Of a stretch of 64,000 nt of DNA, positions 47,111 through 61,140 are shown in pieces. Location of the stretch: positions 7,926,001-7,990,000 of the forward strand of contig NC_089856.1 of the NCBI RefSeq assembly GCF_036373705.1. The letters are read 5' to 3'. A program made the translations under genes and the position numbers. Numbering within the stretch: position 1 is the stretch's first letter; the number at the start of each line of letters is the position of its first letter. The notes below the pieces were generated by a model. That model was given only the letters and a program-made list of their open reading frames with translations. It was not told the DNA's origin and did no database searches. Origin of the DNA: Amia ocellicauda. Its lineage: Eukaryota > Chordata > Actinopteri > Amiiformes > Amiidae.

Positions 47111-47189
47111 GTTCTGCGCAGCCCCACCAATGGGGTCGTTGGAATTTTGCAGATCTGCGCAGAACTGCGTAAATCTGCCCTACAATAAC
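47111..47189. repeat. 78-bp dispersed repeat, copy 2
   Basis: Partner of 45023-45100 in direct orientation, 2.1 kb away, on the other side of fmnl3 coding exon 1. Shared core: caatgNgNtcgNtggaattN followed by gcagatctgcgcagaa. Confidence 0.65.
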
Positions 47190-48949
47190 GCGTCCCAAGT
47201 GCTTGACCAGCCATATGACATGCGTGAAAGTAAGGTCTTCCAGGTAATATTTAATGTTAACTAATTGTTTGATACTAAAACATCTTTAATGTTTCTTATT
47301 TTTTTTTGCCAAAAATATGACAGATGTGCTGCCAAAGCAAAATAATTACATTGGCAAAGCATTGGGAATGTAGTAGTAGGAGCGTTTTCATTACACCTAA
47401 CAGGCTAACCCTCTAGTTACCTAGACAAACACACAAGAGAACAAAAATCAATATATTTCAACATGTCTTTATAGGTGCTTCCAGACAAGACAATATAGAT
47501 TTCCATTTTTTATCTGGATAGATTTCCATTACCAATAAAAATGACCATTAAAACCATATTAGACTTGTCTAAACCATTGGTGAACAACCTGCGGACCATG
47601 CATGTGCCCCAAATTGCATCCATTTGTGTCTCATGACCCCCCCCCCCAATAAAAAATAACATTAAAGTATAGTTATGACAACTGCTTATGCATTGTTAAT
47701 ATGTATTTATTGCATTATATTGCTAATTTTTAAATAGGCCTGGGCAGTTGTTTGACACCTGGACTTGAGGCCCATTGATTCATTTAGGTTGCTCCCCACA
47801 TGTCTAAACCATTCGACTAGTATTCATTTCACGGTTAGACTAGTACAATGCAAGTTAGTTAGTTGCATAAAAATTAAGCCTGACTAAGACTTAGCCTGAA
47901 AAGTTAGCCTCCTCCTCACCCCCAGGCTAATTGAATTTTGTCAATCTTTCCATTGAAACTAATGGCTGGGCTGAGGCTATGGCGACACTGTCACTGATGC
48001 TGACAGGCGGAGCCTCCTATTGGCTCTCTCGCCCACAGCAATCCTTAAAACATCGAGACCCACCAGAGATTGCAGTTCAGAAACAAATATGGATATATAT
48101 TACCGATAGTAGTGCTTATAATGAGTTTTTTTTTTTCTATCTCATCTCTATTTTTACTATGCTTTTAATATTTTAAGCATCTTGGCTAAATTCTGTTCCT
48201 GTAAGGAAACAATAGTCTATAGAGAATTCTGGTAACTGTTGTAACACATTCTATCTTTCCCACTGTTTCTTTCACTGGCACTGTCCTCCAATTGCATTTA
48301 TATTCAGTTGTCTCGCTGCCTACGTGGAAAAAGATGGTCACCAGTTACTCTCTACTCTCGTCCAGCTGTGGTGTGTAGGTTTCCCCTAGACTGTGCTTAT
48401 GTATTCGTTTAAGTATAGGAGGGGAATAACTTGGCCTCTCATTACTTGCTCTGAATTATACAGAAAGCTAAATTAAGGATTATTCTCTGCAGTCTTGGAC
48501 AGTCTTTTACCCACTTGCCCCTAACTGTTCTGGGCCAATCCAGACCCACAGTTGGGTATGCCACTCCAAAGCTTCCAGTTGACCAGGCTGCCATCCCCAA
48601 GAGATATTTACCGAACACGCCTACCCAAATGAAACCTGCACTTAACACAGCCTGCTCTGGCCAAACCAAAATCCCTCTCCCAATAACTGAGCCACTATCA
48701 CCTACTGCCTTCACTCTGGCATGGATGTCAAGTCTTAAACAACAGTTTTCAGAACAGAAAAGGTGCCAAGTACTGGGTGTAAACTTTATGTAAATCCAAG
48801 TCTTTCACTAGTTATTCATTTATTTCCTTTCCCGAATTAGGGCTAGGTAGGGCTAGGTATTACCATACCATATCCAACTTTTTTCTCTTTCACACCTCAA
48901 CACGTGTAACTGGTTCTTTGCTTGTTTCCCCAATAATCATGTAGTACAT

Positions 48950-49018
48950 TCTATTTTTGTGTCTGGAAGAAATACCCATAAGTCGCCTTGGATAAATGCC
49001 TAGTAAATGACATCATAA
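48950..49018 (+). mobile_element. L2/SINE 3' tail fragment
   Basis: cataagtcgccttggataaa then tgcctagtaaatgacatcat matches the 3' tail of the SINE at 49497-49706 and of L2 LINEs. The tRNA-like head is not recognisable, so it is either a degraded SINE or a truncated LINE. Confidence 0.6.
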
Positions 49019-49344
49019 TCTGCAGGAAAACATTGACTTTGATACTCTAGGACAAAGCCCTCTTCTACAGATGCTTTAGTTTAGTGATATTTAATATTTT
49101 CAAAGGTTGATTGTATATTAAAAAAAAAGTCATTTTGATTCAACAATCTTTGAAGCTTCGAAGCTTGGTAATAAATTAAGCCTCTTAATTAGATTTCTGC
49201 TTGCCTGTGCATTGAACTTCTCTCAGAACTGTCATACTGGAAAGATACTCTGATGAATGAAAACCTTCCACAATAAACTGACCAGTACCCAAACATTGAC
49301 ACCGATTTAAATCACTTTTATAATCTGACATTAGAGCATTCTTT

Positions 49345-49395
49345 ATAATATACAGCTCTGGAAAAAATGGAGACCACTTAACATTGATTTCTGAA
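49345..49395. mobile_element. DNA-transposon end fragment
   Basis: tatacagctctggaaaaaat then ggagaccacttaacattgat matches a widespread fish transposon terminus (tacagctctggaaaaaatta type). Only one end is visible and the family is not assigned. Confidence 0.4.
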
Positions 49396-49496
49396 CTTGG
49401 AGTATGTTTGAAAAGGTAGTGGGAGTTCAAATGCTACAGGCAAAAAGGCATTTTTAATTTGTTTATTTCTAAACTGCACTTGTAAAGGTACTTGTT

Positions 49497-49706
49497 AGGC
49501 AGCACTGTGGAGTTCTAATGCTCTAGTCTCATGACTGGAAGGTTGTGGGTTCAAATTCTGGGTAGGGCAGTGCTGTTGTACCCTTGAGCAAGGTACTTCA
49601 CTTAGATTGCTCCAGTAAAATGCCCACCTGTATAAATGGGTACAAATGTAAGTCACCCTGGATAAGAGCGTCAGCTAAATGACAAAAATAATAATAATAA
49701 TAATAC
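49497..49706 (+). mobile_element. tRNA-derived SINE with L2-type 3' tail
   Basis: The head has A-box-like ggcagcactgtgg (49498-49510) and a clear Pol III B box, ggttcaaattc (49548-49558). A central part follows (cccttgagcaaggtacttca, gctccagtaaaatgcccacc), then the L2-like tail gtaagtcaccctggataaga and gcgtcagctaaatgac, then AATAAT repeats. This SINE type is common in non-teleost and early teleost fishes. It is nearly full length. Confidence 0.85.
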
Positions 49707-52289
49707 TCAATTTATTGATCATTAATAGATTAGTAGGCCTTTGCCAAGGCAGGGATGAAAATGTATTGCTTCTATCATAAAGGGATCTTTGAAGAAACTA
49801 CTAGTTGAGGTCTTTGGATCATGAAACTGCAATTTATTTTTTGATCAAGGTCTGAGGGACCTCCTGCTTGTAGTAAAATCTTAAAAAAAAAACAAACAGA
49901 AACATTTCCTTCTCGGGAGAAATCTTACCTTAATTTGAGATTTTTATATGTATGTTAGGATGAAATCAAAAGTTTGACTCCCCTACTAATTGCAAATTAT
50001 AAACCTTCAAGACAAAAATAAAAATGTATTATATGAAGTATAGGATAATCATTAGCATTTAGGATGTGGGTCAAAGGTTTCACATCCCAGGATATAGGTA
50101 GCATTTTATGGTAGTCTTCATGAGCAATATCCAATATAGGCCAAATGGCAAACTTTACAGGCTAAAAAAAGTAATGCATTCTGTCAACAAGAAAAGCGTG
50201 TGAAATGTATGACAGTTATGACATGAATGAAGTGAATGTGCAGATGTAGTGAATTAAGATGTTTGTTTTGGTTCTTTCCCTGCCAGATTGGGATGTTAAC
50301 CATTACTAGGCACAAGCCTAGGTAGACGCACAGCTTTGTAGCTCCACTCCACAGCAAGACTTGAGCTGCTTGCTTGCTTTGGCACAGATGCTGTAATGTG
50401 ATTACTGTTCACTGTGCACACACCCGCTAGCCTCGTTGCCAAGCTGCCTTCCTTGCTCTCACAGACCGCAGCTACGTAATCGGGCCTCTGCATCAAAAAC
50501 CCTGCAGTTTGCAGCCTACTTTCTGTGTGGAAAGCAGACAATCAGAAAGTCTGGGTTGTGGCTGTGTGAACCTTTCTTAATGGAGAAGTTCAGACGGGGC
50601 TGCATTTTGCTGTTACTTTTTGGCAAGAAAATTGTCAATGAAATGCTTAAGTAGGACTAACTCTTTCTTTGCGGTGCTCTTTCCACAGAAGTGCCTGTAG
50701 TTGCTGGTAGCAACATCTAAAAACAGTAACACATGATTGTTTTTGAAATTTCTCAAAGGGTTGTTTCAGTGCCACAAAATTAAATTTTGGGTGGGTGTTT
50801 ACAGGAATATAACAATACAGTAATGGCCAATACTCAAATTGAACCAAATTGTTCTTATGAGTCTTGTTTTGATTTCCTATTCAATCACTGACATGATTTA
50901 TTTTGAAATAGCAAAAGTCTGACCGTGTGAATTCGACAAACATTCAGATCTATTTGGCTACATATAAACCTTTGAACACTGTTCTAATGTCCTGCACATG
51001 GTTTGACTTGCATTATGAGCTGCCCTGGGGGCTGCACTGAGACCTGTGACTGGCCAGACTCATTTCAAGTGAACAGAGGCTGTCTACTGTTGAAGCAATG
51101 TCCTTACTGCAGTACAGAGCCAGTGAGATGGACAGATATGAATCTATCTTCATTGTGTCACAGCAGGGAGACAAAGCTTGCATTAGACAGTGGGATTTCA
51201 CACATGTGGGAAAAGAGCTTAAAATACTGCACAATTACTTTTGTGCTTTTAATTAGGGCAAAGAGGATTCACAATTAAACTTTGAAAATTTCAAACTTAA
51301 GTCTTAAGGCCTACAGCTCCTTAAGTACAATTTTATGTTAAACATGAACCATTAATGTAATGAATTTACTCTTGTAGGCTAATGTATATCACCATCCATC
51401 AATTATCCAATTATCTGGCTAATCAGCCATATATTGGTGGAAGAAAAAATAAATTAGAACTCAGCCTTTATTGAAGTCAAGATGTCCTTTCAATTATTCT
51501 TGGCACTTTTAAGTTCTGTAGGAATTTAGACGGGTTGACAGTGTGTGAAGTGTGTATCTGTTTTGTTCACTACAATGTGAGAAATCTGAATACATGTAAA
51601 CTTATTTAATTTATAAATGCATATCTATCAGTGTTTCCCCTGTAAATTTGCATAGGCAGGGTGGTCAGTTACCAAATTGGTGATGGTGTGTTTGTGAAAG
51701 TGGATGAGCTGCTGTCTATATACATGGCTGGAGGAATGTCTAGATGTCAGACCCCCCAAATCTGGAAGACCTGAAAGTCCTGTAAAGGAGGCGGAGAGGC
51801 ACCTGCCTTTTCTTTTTACTTGTGCTCTCTCCCCTGGGTGTGTCCGTGTGTGCTTGAGAGCATTGAGTAAGAGCCTCCCTTTGCACAGCCCCTGTAGTCA
51901 GACACTGTTCATTAGAATGGCTGTGCCTCATGATGTAATGACTGTGGCGTTTGCCAGTGCTGTAATATCCACTGCATAAATGTGTTTAGCAGGCTTTTAT
52001 ACAGATGTGGGACAAGACCCTAGGGTTAAATTAAGCTACTTCATGCGGTCTCCTAATAAAGCAGTAGGTCAGATCTGTAACCAGCAGCATGTGCAAAAGG
52101 CATCTTCTTTTCCATCTCGTTTGCAGTCACTCCAGGCAGGCCCAGCTTTGTCTGTTGTGGCTGTCCTCTTGGAGGGGAAGTGGCACTTGAAGCCTGGGCT
52201 GCCATTGATTTTTTTCCTTTAATTAAAATCCTTTCTCATGATATCTACTTATGAACCATTATAGATTATAAAGCATATACAAGCATACA

Positions 52290-52338
52290 TACACACACAC
52301 ACACACACACATAGCCTATATATATATATATAGGCTAT
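52290..52338. repeat. (CA)n next to a perfect 28-bp palindrome
   Basis: About ten CA units (52290-52310) run straight into atagcctatatata and its exact inverse (52311-52338), a perfect AT-rich palindrome able to extrude as a cruciform. Confidence 0.9.
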
Positions 52339-53764
52339 TTTTCTTTTTTCTTTACCAGGTTTGTAGTTCTACTTGCTTTCTCACTGCTGTTCTCTCCTCC
52401 TCACCTTCCAGCGCCTTTTCCCCACAAACAAGGCAATATCTTGCTTATATGTGGGCACTGGACAATAATGGGAGCCCAAGGCTACTGGGGGGTGTAGTGT
52501 TGGCCAAGTTGTGCTTCTCCAATCACTATTACACTTACAATATGAAGACAAATGGCATGTATACTAGCATTATTCTTCAGGACAAAATGATTGACACTGA
52601 ATTGGTTTAAGCTGTGGTCATCTATTTCTTAATTTTAATGATGCTACCCCCCTACCTTCCTGCTCTAGGAATGGTCTCATACTAGGGGAGGGGAGGTAGG
52701 GCTAATAACTGATGTCTTATTTCATATTAAGGACTTAATCTGTTGGCTTTGAAAAATAGGACTTGTGACAATGTTTGTGGTGTTTATGGGGTAATGATGT
52801 CTGGCATTATGCTGTGAAAAATTGTTAACACTTGAGAATTTGAGCAGCAAACTACTCGAAATTTCCATCCCCAGTGCTAAGATTTGGACATTTGCCAAGC
52901 TAAGCATTCCAAGGGTGAAAAGAACTGTGCAAAACCGAACAGGGAACCAGAAATTGCAGTGTCGTCCAAACAGCTTGAAAAATAAGTTCATACAATTGCT
53001 ATAATGGTTATATAACGATATCATCTGAGTTTCAAAGCAAGCCTAATGAAATCCACAAAATATCCACTGATTTACTGTTCCACAAATATACGGTTCTGGT
53101 ATGCGTTTTGTTGGATTAATTTATACCAGATGGACCTTTTATGTTGGCACACAATAGGTTAAAACCCCCTTCTTCGAGGAGATGGAGGTGGCATCTTTTA
53201 AGCCTCCGAGCTGAAGAGGAGGGCTGGTAGGCATTGATATCTACTTTCAAAGTACCCTGCAATGCAATTGAACCACTTAGGATTCTTGTGGTTTCATCTT
53301 GGCAGAGTCTTCAGGAGCAATCCAAAGAGGGGGAGGAAAATCCCTTAGCTGTGGCCATGAGACATGGCTCAGTAATTGCTTTGCTGTAGTCTGCCAATAC
53401 CTTCATATTAGTATAAGAGTGTGTGTGTTTCATGCTATTAAATTTGGTGGGTCAAATATAGCATGGAAATCCTCCTGAGATATTTTACTGCTTTTTTTAC
53501 TCAGTCCTGAATTAGAAGTATGTCTGCATTTCAAGCACACCCATTGTTAGGAGTATGGGAGCTTAAACCCTAGGGAAACCCAAACCACTACTGCAAGGAT
53601 TTCTTATTTTTATTCTACCAGAGATCTTGAGTTTGTCAGTATCTTCCACCTCCTAATGATCAAGCAGTAGGTTTCTGACAAGTAGTTCTGCATGTGTTCA
53701 TGTACAGCAGTGGTCCTGAAGATCCCCAATACAGTGCATTTTACAGACCATCCTAAATTGCTAA

Positions 53765-53788
53765 TTATATATATATATATATATATAA
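53765..53788. repeat. (TA)n microsatellite
   Basis: About 11 TA units in fmnl3 intron 1. Confidence 0.93.
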
Positions 53789-56700
53789 ATATAAAACATA
53801 TAAAATGCTGCAATACCCTTGAGCTGTGTCCTTGAAGGCTGAAGGGAATTCTAATGTTTTTTCCAAATGATTTCCCAATTCCTAAATTTATCAAAACACT
53901 GGCTTAATTGATCAGAATGTTTTCAAAATTTGTATAAAACTTGCTGAATTAGGGCTCTTCTCTGCTCTCCCAAGGACGTTTCTGTGCCATCTGCAGAACA
54001 CAACTTGTTTTTCATTTTCATGTCCATATTTAAGATGTTAATTCCACTGCACTTGTTTTCATGTTGGCCGCTTCAATGGAGCTGCCGTTGCTTATAAGGT
54101 CTAAGTCTGAAGTCACACATGGTCACCAGAGATGCATATCCAATGTCAATGGTCCCAAGCAACCCCACACACTTCTAGAACAGCCATCAGTTCTTTTAGG
54201 AAGGGCCTTGAGGAGACACCCCTGAACTGCAGCTGCTTGGGATTTGACATGTTGTGAATGAATGTGTTGGAACTGAAACTTCTAAGCATGCAAACATGGG
54301 AGGATGTGAACAATGAATAGAGAAAATTATGAACATGTTCCTTAAATACAAGCATGTGTGGAGGCACAATGTTATTTTTTTCAGTTCCCCTCTTACTTGC
54401 TATTGAAGCATTTTCTTGGCTTGCAGACCTGCACATTAAACATTAAAACCTTGTCAGTCTGCAGGGGAACTAGAAAGATTATATTTGTTTTCGCACTCAC
54501 TTTGTGTATGAAGTCCATCCTATTTTCTGTCCTAAAAGCACATCCTCTTTATTTACTGGGAGTGTGTTTTCAGGTTCTTATTTGACCTCTGGATTTGATA
54601 CCTTTCAGGATTTAAGGTCTTCACTGCTCTAGACAGAAGAAATGCATTTCCAAAAAAGTGTTAATATGTAGGGGGACTTTACAGTAGGTGACCAAAAATA
54701 AAGATTTACTAACTTTGAACCATTGCTGTACCCACTGAAGCTAAAGGCAAAATGAAAATGGGTTGGGATGTAGACTAGTTAGATGTCTTTTTTTTCCATT
54801 ATTGTACTAATCTTAACAGTACAGGATAGGACTCAAAAATATGTTCTTTCCAATACCACCAAATAGAATTGTGAATATGTGGTCATATTGTTAAAAAATC
54901 TTACAATTGAATAGAGCAATACAGATATGAACTGAACCATGAAATGTGATGTCAGACCTCCTTTTTAAAATGGCTTCAAAATAAGGAATTGAAATGAATG
55001 ACTACAAAAAGTCAGTTTTAATGTGTTTAGGGTTTAATTGGATATATTTGGCATGGCCTATAAGCTTGAGTCATAGGCCTGGACTTGTGACCTTGTAAGG
55101 GAATGCTTTTTTTTTGCAGTTTTCCAAACTACATGTATATTTTCCAAAGGGAGCTGTCCAGTTATTTATATTTAAGGTGGAGCTGTGGACTCCTACACTT
55201 CAGTTTATATAAAGATCGGTTTGCAATCTGATGTCCAAAAACGTACGTGTGCTGTATTTACCACCACACAACTCTCATCCTGTATAAGATCTATCACAGC
55301 TCCCCTGCCTTTAAACATTAGTCAATTTCTGTGAAGCAGATCTTGATTATTTAGCATTAATGCTGAATTGCATATTGCTGCTTGCTTTTTGTCCCACCCC
55401 ATCCTCTGACCAAATGTATTTCGCTTATTAGTGTTTGCTACAATAACAATGGCACTCAAACCTCGAAGGGTGTTTAAGAATCACAGAATATCCTTGTGTG
55501 TTACCTCACTACGGCAAACCTAATTTGAATAATAGATCTAGATAATTGCAGTAAAGCATATAGGATTTTCTTATTTTTTGGGAGGAAGATTTCTGCATTT
55601 CTGTCCTGCCTGTGTGAGTAAGCTTGGCTCACTATTGTCTCTTGCTCTGAAGGAACACATAGGAATGGAATCATGGGGCCCTCATCAACATTTAATTTAA
55701 TTTCAATGGTTGAAATTCAAAATATTGGGAAACTACCCAAACATGAGGTTCAGTATCACTCTAGGATCCTTCTAAAAATATCTAGATTGAGGATCTTGTC
55801 AGCACCCAGCTAAGAACCCTGTGAGACTGATGGGGAGAAACCGATTCCCTTTGTTTGTGACATTCCTTGAGATCAGTGTTCTAGCATTTTTTATTTACCG
55901 TGAACCTCCAGTTTTGCCAGTGAGAACTGTATTGGTCCTCCCCATGATCCTCTAGCACAGCTGTTTGCACTGTGAATTAAGTACTTCATAATGGTCATTT
56001 CTGTTTATTCTTGCTGACCTCTGTTTTTCACATCATTACCCCCCGCCCCCCCAAGCATAAAAAAAAAAAAAAAATCTCAACAGCTTGAAAACAAAGCAAA
56101 TCAGCTTTCAAAGGTCGTTTATTGGCGGCCAAATCCCTTCTGTGTTACGCACAGTAATTGGAGTGGTGAGCCGAATTATTTAACGATTGTTGAATTCAAA
56201 TTCATAATAAATACATTTCAAAAAAGGCCTTTGAATTTTCTCTAGTGTGCTAGCCTTGTGGAAGTTGTTTTCCAACTTCTTTGTTTGTTGGTTTTAAATG
56301 TAGCACTGTTATTACAGCAACCCAAATGAGTCAGACATTTTTTTGGTTCTGGTCAACAATACCGCTTCTAAGGAGCCACAATATCCATTTGAATGACGGA
56401 AGAATAATACTAAACAGACTAAATGGATCTTGACAACAAGCCGCAATTACTGATGGTTTAAAGGAAACCAATATCATTTATTTTTTTATCTAACAATTCT
56501 AACATTGGGTCATAATCTTGATTTTAGGGATTGTTGCTCTCCTTCCCTCCAGCTGTCATATACGGGGATAGATGCACAAAATGAGTATATGATAAAATAA
56601 AATAAAACACAGTTGGCATAATGTGATTATATAGGAAACCCATCCCCGAACAACTTTTAGACATCCGATTTATGGTTCTAAATGAAGAGATGACAAAAAA

Positions 56701-59029
56701 AAAAAAAAAACTAACTAAATGTATCCTGGCGAAAAAAGTAGATCACTGTCGGGAGCCATATGTTAGGCCTTAAGGTGCCGCATGTTGACAACTGCTGTTA
56801 TAGCCCCTGTTATGGCTTGACTTTATGAACCCCTTTTAGATGGGGCTCACCCAGAGAAAGGCGTGCCCAGTATAATTCAGTATACTTTTCGCACAAATGT
56901 TGTTTAAAGTAACATATGAAAAATGTTGGTGTCATTGTTCTCATTGAAACAATGTTGGGAAGTGATAAAGAAAAGCCATTGCAGTTTGTATAGTGACAAG
57001 TATGCAAGGGAAGTGACATCAGACATTCTGCATTTCAATCCATTAACCACACTTAGGTTGTTCATTTTCACTGTATGCCTTCACTGATGGATAAGGTGAC
57101 TGATTTAATTGATCAAGTATGAATGTGTTTGAAAGTGTAGACTAAGTTAGAGGTGCAGATGAGAAGAGGAATAATTCATTTCTTCTCATTATAGAACACA
57201 TTTCCACCATATCTTCAGCGTAGGAGTTAGATGTGGATGCAAGCTGTCCAATTCAGATTAAGAAATGCTTTCTCACTGTTGACTGGTAGTGAACCCTAAC
57301 TTTGTGTGGGCAAAGGGAAAAGTTAGCTAAAGGTAAAGTGGTACTTGGGCAAACTACAGCGCTTTTATCTGCACTTGAGAGTGTATGCGAGTGTGGTATA
57401 TGTGACATTGTGCAGAGTCATGGAAAGTGCTGTACAGAAGGTGAAATCGTGTCTCTGTGGTGGCAGGGTTAGTGTAGTTGCTGTGGGCAGTGCCAGGGCT
57501 CAGGGCCTGGGTGGCAGTGCTGTTTCCTCTGCAGTACAATAGAGGCTCTGTCAGTAATGTTGTTGTTTTAAAAGAGGCCTTGGCTCCTTGGACACCCCCA
57601 GGGGCCTTTTGTGCTTCTGCCTTTTACACCGAACACACCAGGATTGCTGTGAATCCATCAGAGTAATTGCTTCACAAAGACACCAAAAGTCTCACACTCA
57701 AAGTTAATCTAGAGTGCTGTTTTGAATTACTGGGGATACACGATATGAAAAAAAAAAAAAAAAAAAAAAAGCTGGCAGGCTGATGGTTGTATGCAGAAAC
57801 ATCTGTTTGATGATCACTCTTTTCTTCTCTGATATTTTTCCCCACAACACGCACTTCATATCATCCATTTTTGTTTGCTCAGCACTTGCTCTGGCTTTTC
57901 ACCCCACCTTAATTTTAGTTCGAATTATTTTCACAATGCTTCCCCCTTCCACCTTGCCCAAAACTACATGAACACATAAAGTGATGATATTCAACTTTTT
58001 GGAAGAAAAAAAAAAACTAAATACAAACACTAGCATCTAGGTTATCTTCACATAAACATGTTTTCAAAAATGACTGAACCCTGGTTTCTGCATTGCTAGT
58101 AACCAAAGATGGTATGTTTATTTGTTGAATATGATTCAAGTATAAACTAGCTATAGGCTTATATTATATCCTGAACTAAATGTCAATCCTAAAAGTGCCA
58201 CATCCCATAGTCAATGTATTTTGCAATTCAGAAATCACGTATCAAGTACCTAGCTTTCCTACTGTGTAGAATTTATTGTACATTTGTGTACCTGCAATCT
58301 CCTTGCTCTCTGCATGTATCACCTGAGGCAGCGGTTTCCTTATGTCGAAGGTGCGTGATACAAAGGAAGTACAGCAGGAAACAAACAGGATGTCCCCTCT
58401 TGTGAATAATAATGACAGACGCTGTGGCTAATTGCAGGTCCATTGTGTTTTGACTGTGAGGTCAGAAGAGGTTTTTGCTGTAATTGAGTGCTTCGATAGA
58501 GGTGGCTGTGCAACAACGACCCTCCAATCTGATTGGGTAACAGAGAGCTTTGCACCATTATCAGTGAGAACTGCATCAGTCCTCCCTGTTATGATCTCCT
58601 GTTCTCCTCTTGGTTGGATCGCCTGACAGCTCGCAATTTGGAGCATGTTTGCATATGGTATAAATCTCTCCTGTGTCAGTATGAGGGGCGGTAGCCCAGA
58701 TTAGGAAATAACAGTTCCAAATTGGAAGTGCTTAAAAATAAAAATAGATTGCAGATTTCAAGTCATGAGAATTCTATATGATGAAAGGCACTTTTTTGCA
58801 GCTTATATAACTACTTGCTGCTTTCACTTTATAAACTTTGCCAACAATAAGTTTTTGGCTACAACCTCTAAAAAGCAAGTAGTTTGTATAGTCTGCTTAT
58901 GAGATGTTATTCATGAGCTTTAACTAACACTTCAGGACAAGTGCTTGAAACCTGCACAGAGTAGCTTGCAGCTCATGGGTTTCTGTTCGCCTGTGGGACA
59001 GGTGTATTTAGGAGGCAACTGGCTTTCAA

Positions 59030-59140
59030 TAGATCCAAGCAGAAGGAAAAGTAGGTTGTGCTATCTTTAGAAAGCTGGTGGGTTATTGGCCACTGTGCCC
59101 TTGCTTTAAGTTCTATTGATTGTGGCTGGTGTGAAGTCTT
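59030..59140. repeat. Duplicated intronic segment, copy 1
   Basis: The block around gtgctatctttagaaagctg then gtgggtt, followed 40-60 bp later by ggtgtgaagtct, is similar to 61014-61140. An A-run follows. Confidence 0.55.
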
Positions 59141-61013
59141 TAAAAAAAATATTAAAAAAAAAAAAAAAAATTACATAATATACCTGGGTTTATTCTTGGC
59201 CAGAATAGATGTTTTCCAGGACCTCCTCTTCCCAGAAACTACAGCATCAGTATTATGGCCTCAAGGTGGTAGTAGGAATTGAATTTACCCCAGTCATTTA
59301 AATAAGTATTACAGACTACAGACCACAGACTACAGGTCACAGGCTCAAGGACTAGAGCTGACCAGCCCTGTGCTAAAACACTTGCTTGCCTTAAAAAATA
59401 TATACTTTTTTGTCAAGTGGCAAATATTAACTGAAACTATCACATAAACATAATTCTTAATAGTGATTTTGATTCAGTTGATGTGTTTTTGTGAAATTAC
59501 ACTGAGAATTGTGGGCTTGACAGAGAAAATATAATTTAGGTGGCTACACATGCTCATCTGACAACCCCACTCCATATAGCAATTTTCACTGTACCTGGCC
59601 ATTATTTTAAAGAGAAACTGTGTGGCTGTCCTAGAGTATACGAAGGACAATCATGAGTTGTAGAAATGTGACATATTGAAGAGTCCCAAGTTTGTCTGTT
59701 TGTAAGCCTACATCATATGGTAGAAGATAACACCAGTCTTCACCACCTGTCGATTAACCCTGCACACTGCAAGATGGGAGTCAGATTTCAAATAAATAAA
59801 CTGAGAGTTTTAGTATGTTGAACCATATAAGAAATCTCTAAATTATTTTTGGCTTTGTTTCTTTATTCGCTGTGGGGCTGTGTAGATCTTTAGTTGAGTT
59901 TTCTGATGGTCAAGTGTCAGTCTACCCGTCTCCTAGTTGTAAAACAGGAACTTGTTGGCAAACCGCTGTGGTTTCAAGACTTAAACTAATATGGTTTGAA
60001 ATCACATGACTGCAGCTTCATCTAAATCAGTTTTTTGTTTTGTTTTGATGTCAGCTGGGCTTTATTTTAAGGGAAGCTGTTTTTTTTTTTTTTTTTTTTG
60101 AAGAAGAAGAACAACCACCAACTAACTTGTCACACATTTCTGCTTATTTATTCTTAGTTTGACCGTCATTAATGAAGAGTCAGAGAGGTTACCATAGTGA
60201 ATCATGCATTTGAAGCCTCTGCATGGGAGAGCCTAGAGATTTAAAGATTTTCATTTTGGTAAAATCCAAAACGTTTTGGTCAAAATGCTCAACTGACTGG
60301 GCTCTCTTTGCATACTGTTGAAATAAATGGCTCAAATCTTTTACATCATTGATACTCATTCATGGCCCTATAGAGCTCTGAAGAAATATGTTAATTATTG
60401 TGCCCGAAGTAAGCTTATTATGTTAGTAACCAGCAGACTTGCATATCTTTTTTATGGTTGATTTGGGTTGCTGTCTTTTTGGAGTTTAGCATTAGAAAAT
60501 GTGAGGTAATTTTTTGTATATTTTTTATTCTCACAAAGGATGATGGGACAGGAAGATTAACTATTTGTGGATTATCTAGCTTTATGAATACATAGCCTGT
60601 AGCCATGTCATCAGTGTAACAATGTGCGTTTACATTGTCTGTGGCCTAGGGGGAGCACAGCATGGTGAGATGAACAATCAGTGATGACCCTTCCTTTACA
60701 GCTGATCTAGGGTTAAATGCATGCACTTGGATCAGAAATGTATGATCAGAGTTCTGTATATTTAGGAGCTTTGATGATTTTTTTTTGTTTTTGTTTGAAG
60801 ATTTTCCAGATCTCTTTGGCTGAGGCTTTGCGGCAGTGGATAAGTGAAGCTGGAATTAAACAAACAAGTATGAGACTCCAAATATATATTAGTGTTCAAA
60901 TCAAAGTCTGAGTCAATGGGAAACCTGTCAGACAACTATAATCTCCAGTAATTAGCCTACAGTTTTGATTTTTTTTTTTTTTTTTTTAAGTTCAATGGTA
61001 GTCATTTAAAAGC

Positions 61014-61140
61014 AATCCAAGTAGAGGTGAAAAGCAAGCTGTGCTCTCTTTAGAAAGCTGGTGGTTTACCAGCTGCTATGATCTGGGTTTCTCAGAACAA
61101 AAAAACATAGGTATTTTAGCTCTGTCCTGATGTGAAGTCT
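61014..61140. repeat. Duplicated intronic segment, copy 2
   Basis: Partner of 59030-59140: aatccaagtagag, gtgctctctttagaaagctg then gtggttt, later gatgtgaagtct. A C-run (61147-61158) follows. The copies are in direct orientation, 2 kb apart. Confidence 0.55.

Noticed and set aside
55910..58600. Similarity between agtgagaactgtattggtcc (55918) and agtgagaactgcatcagtcc (58563)
   Set aside because: The match is about 40 bp and weak, with unrelated flanks, so it is not clearly above chance.
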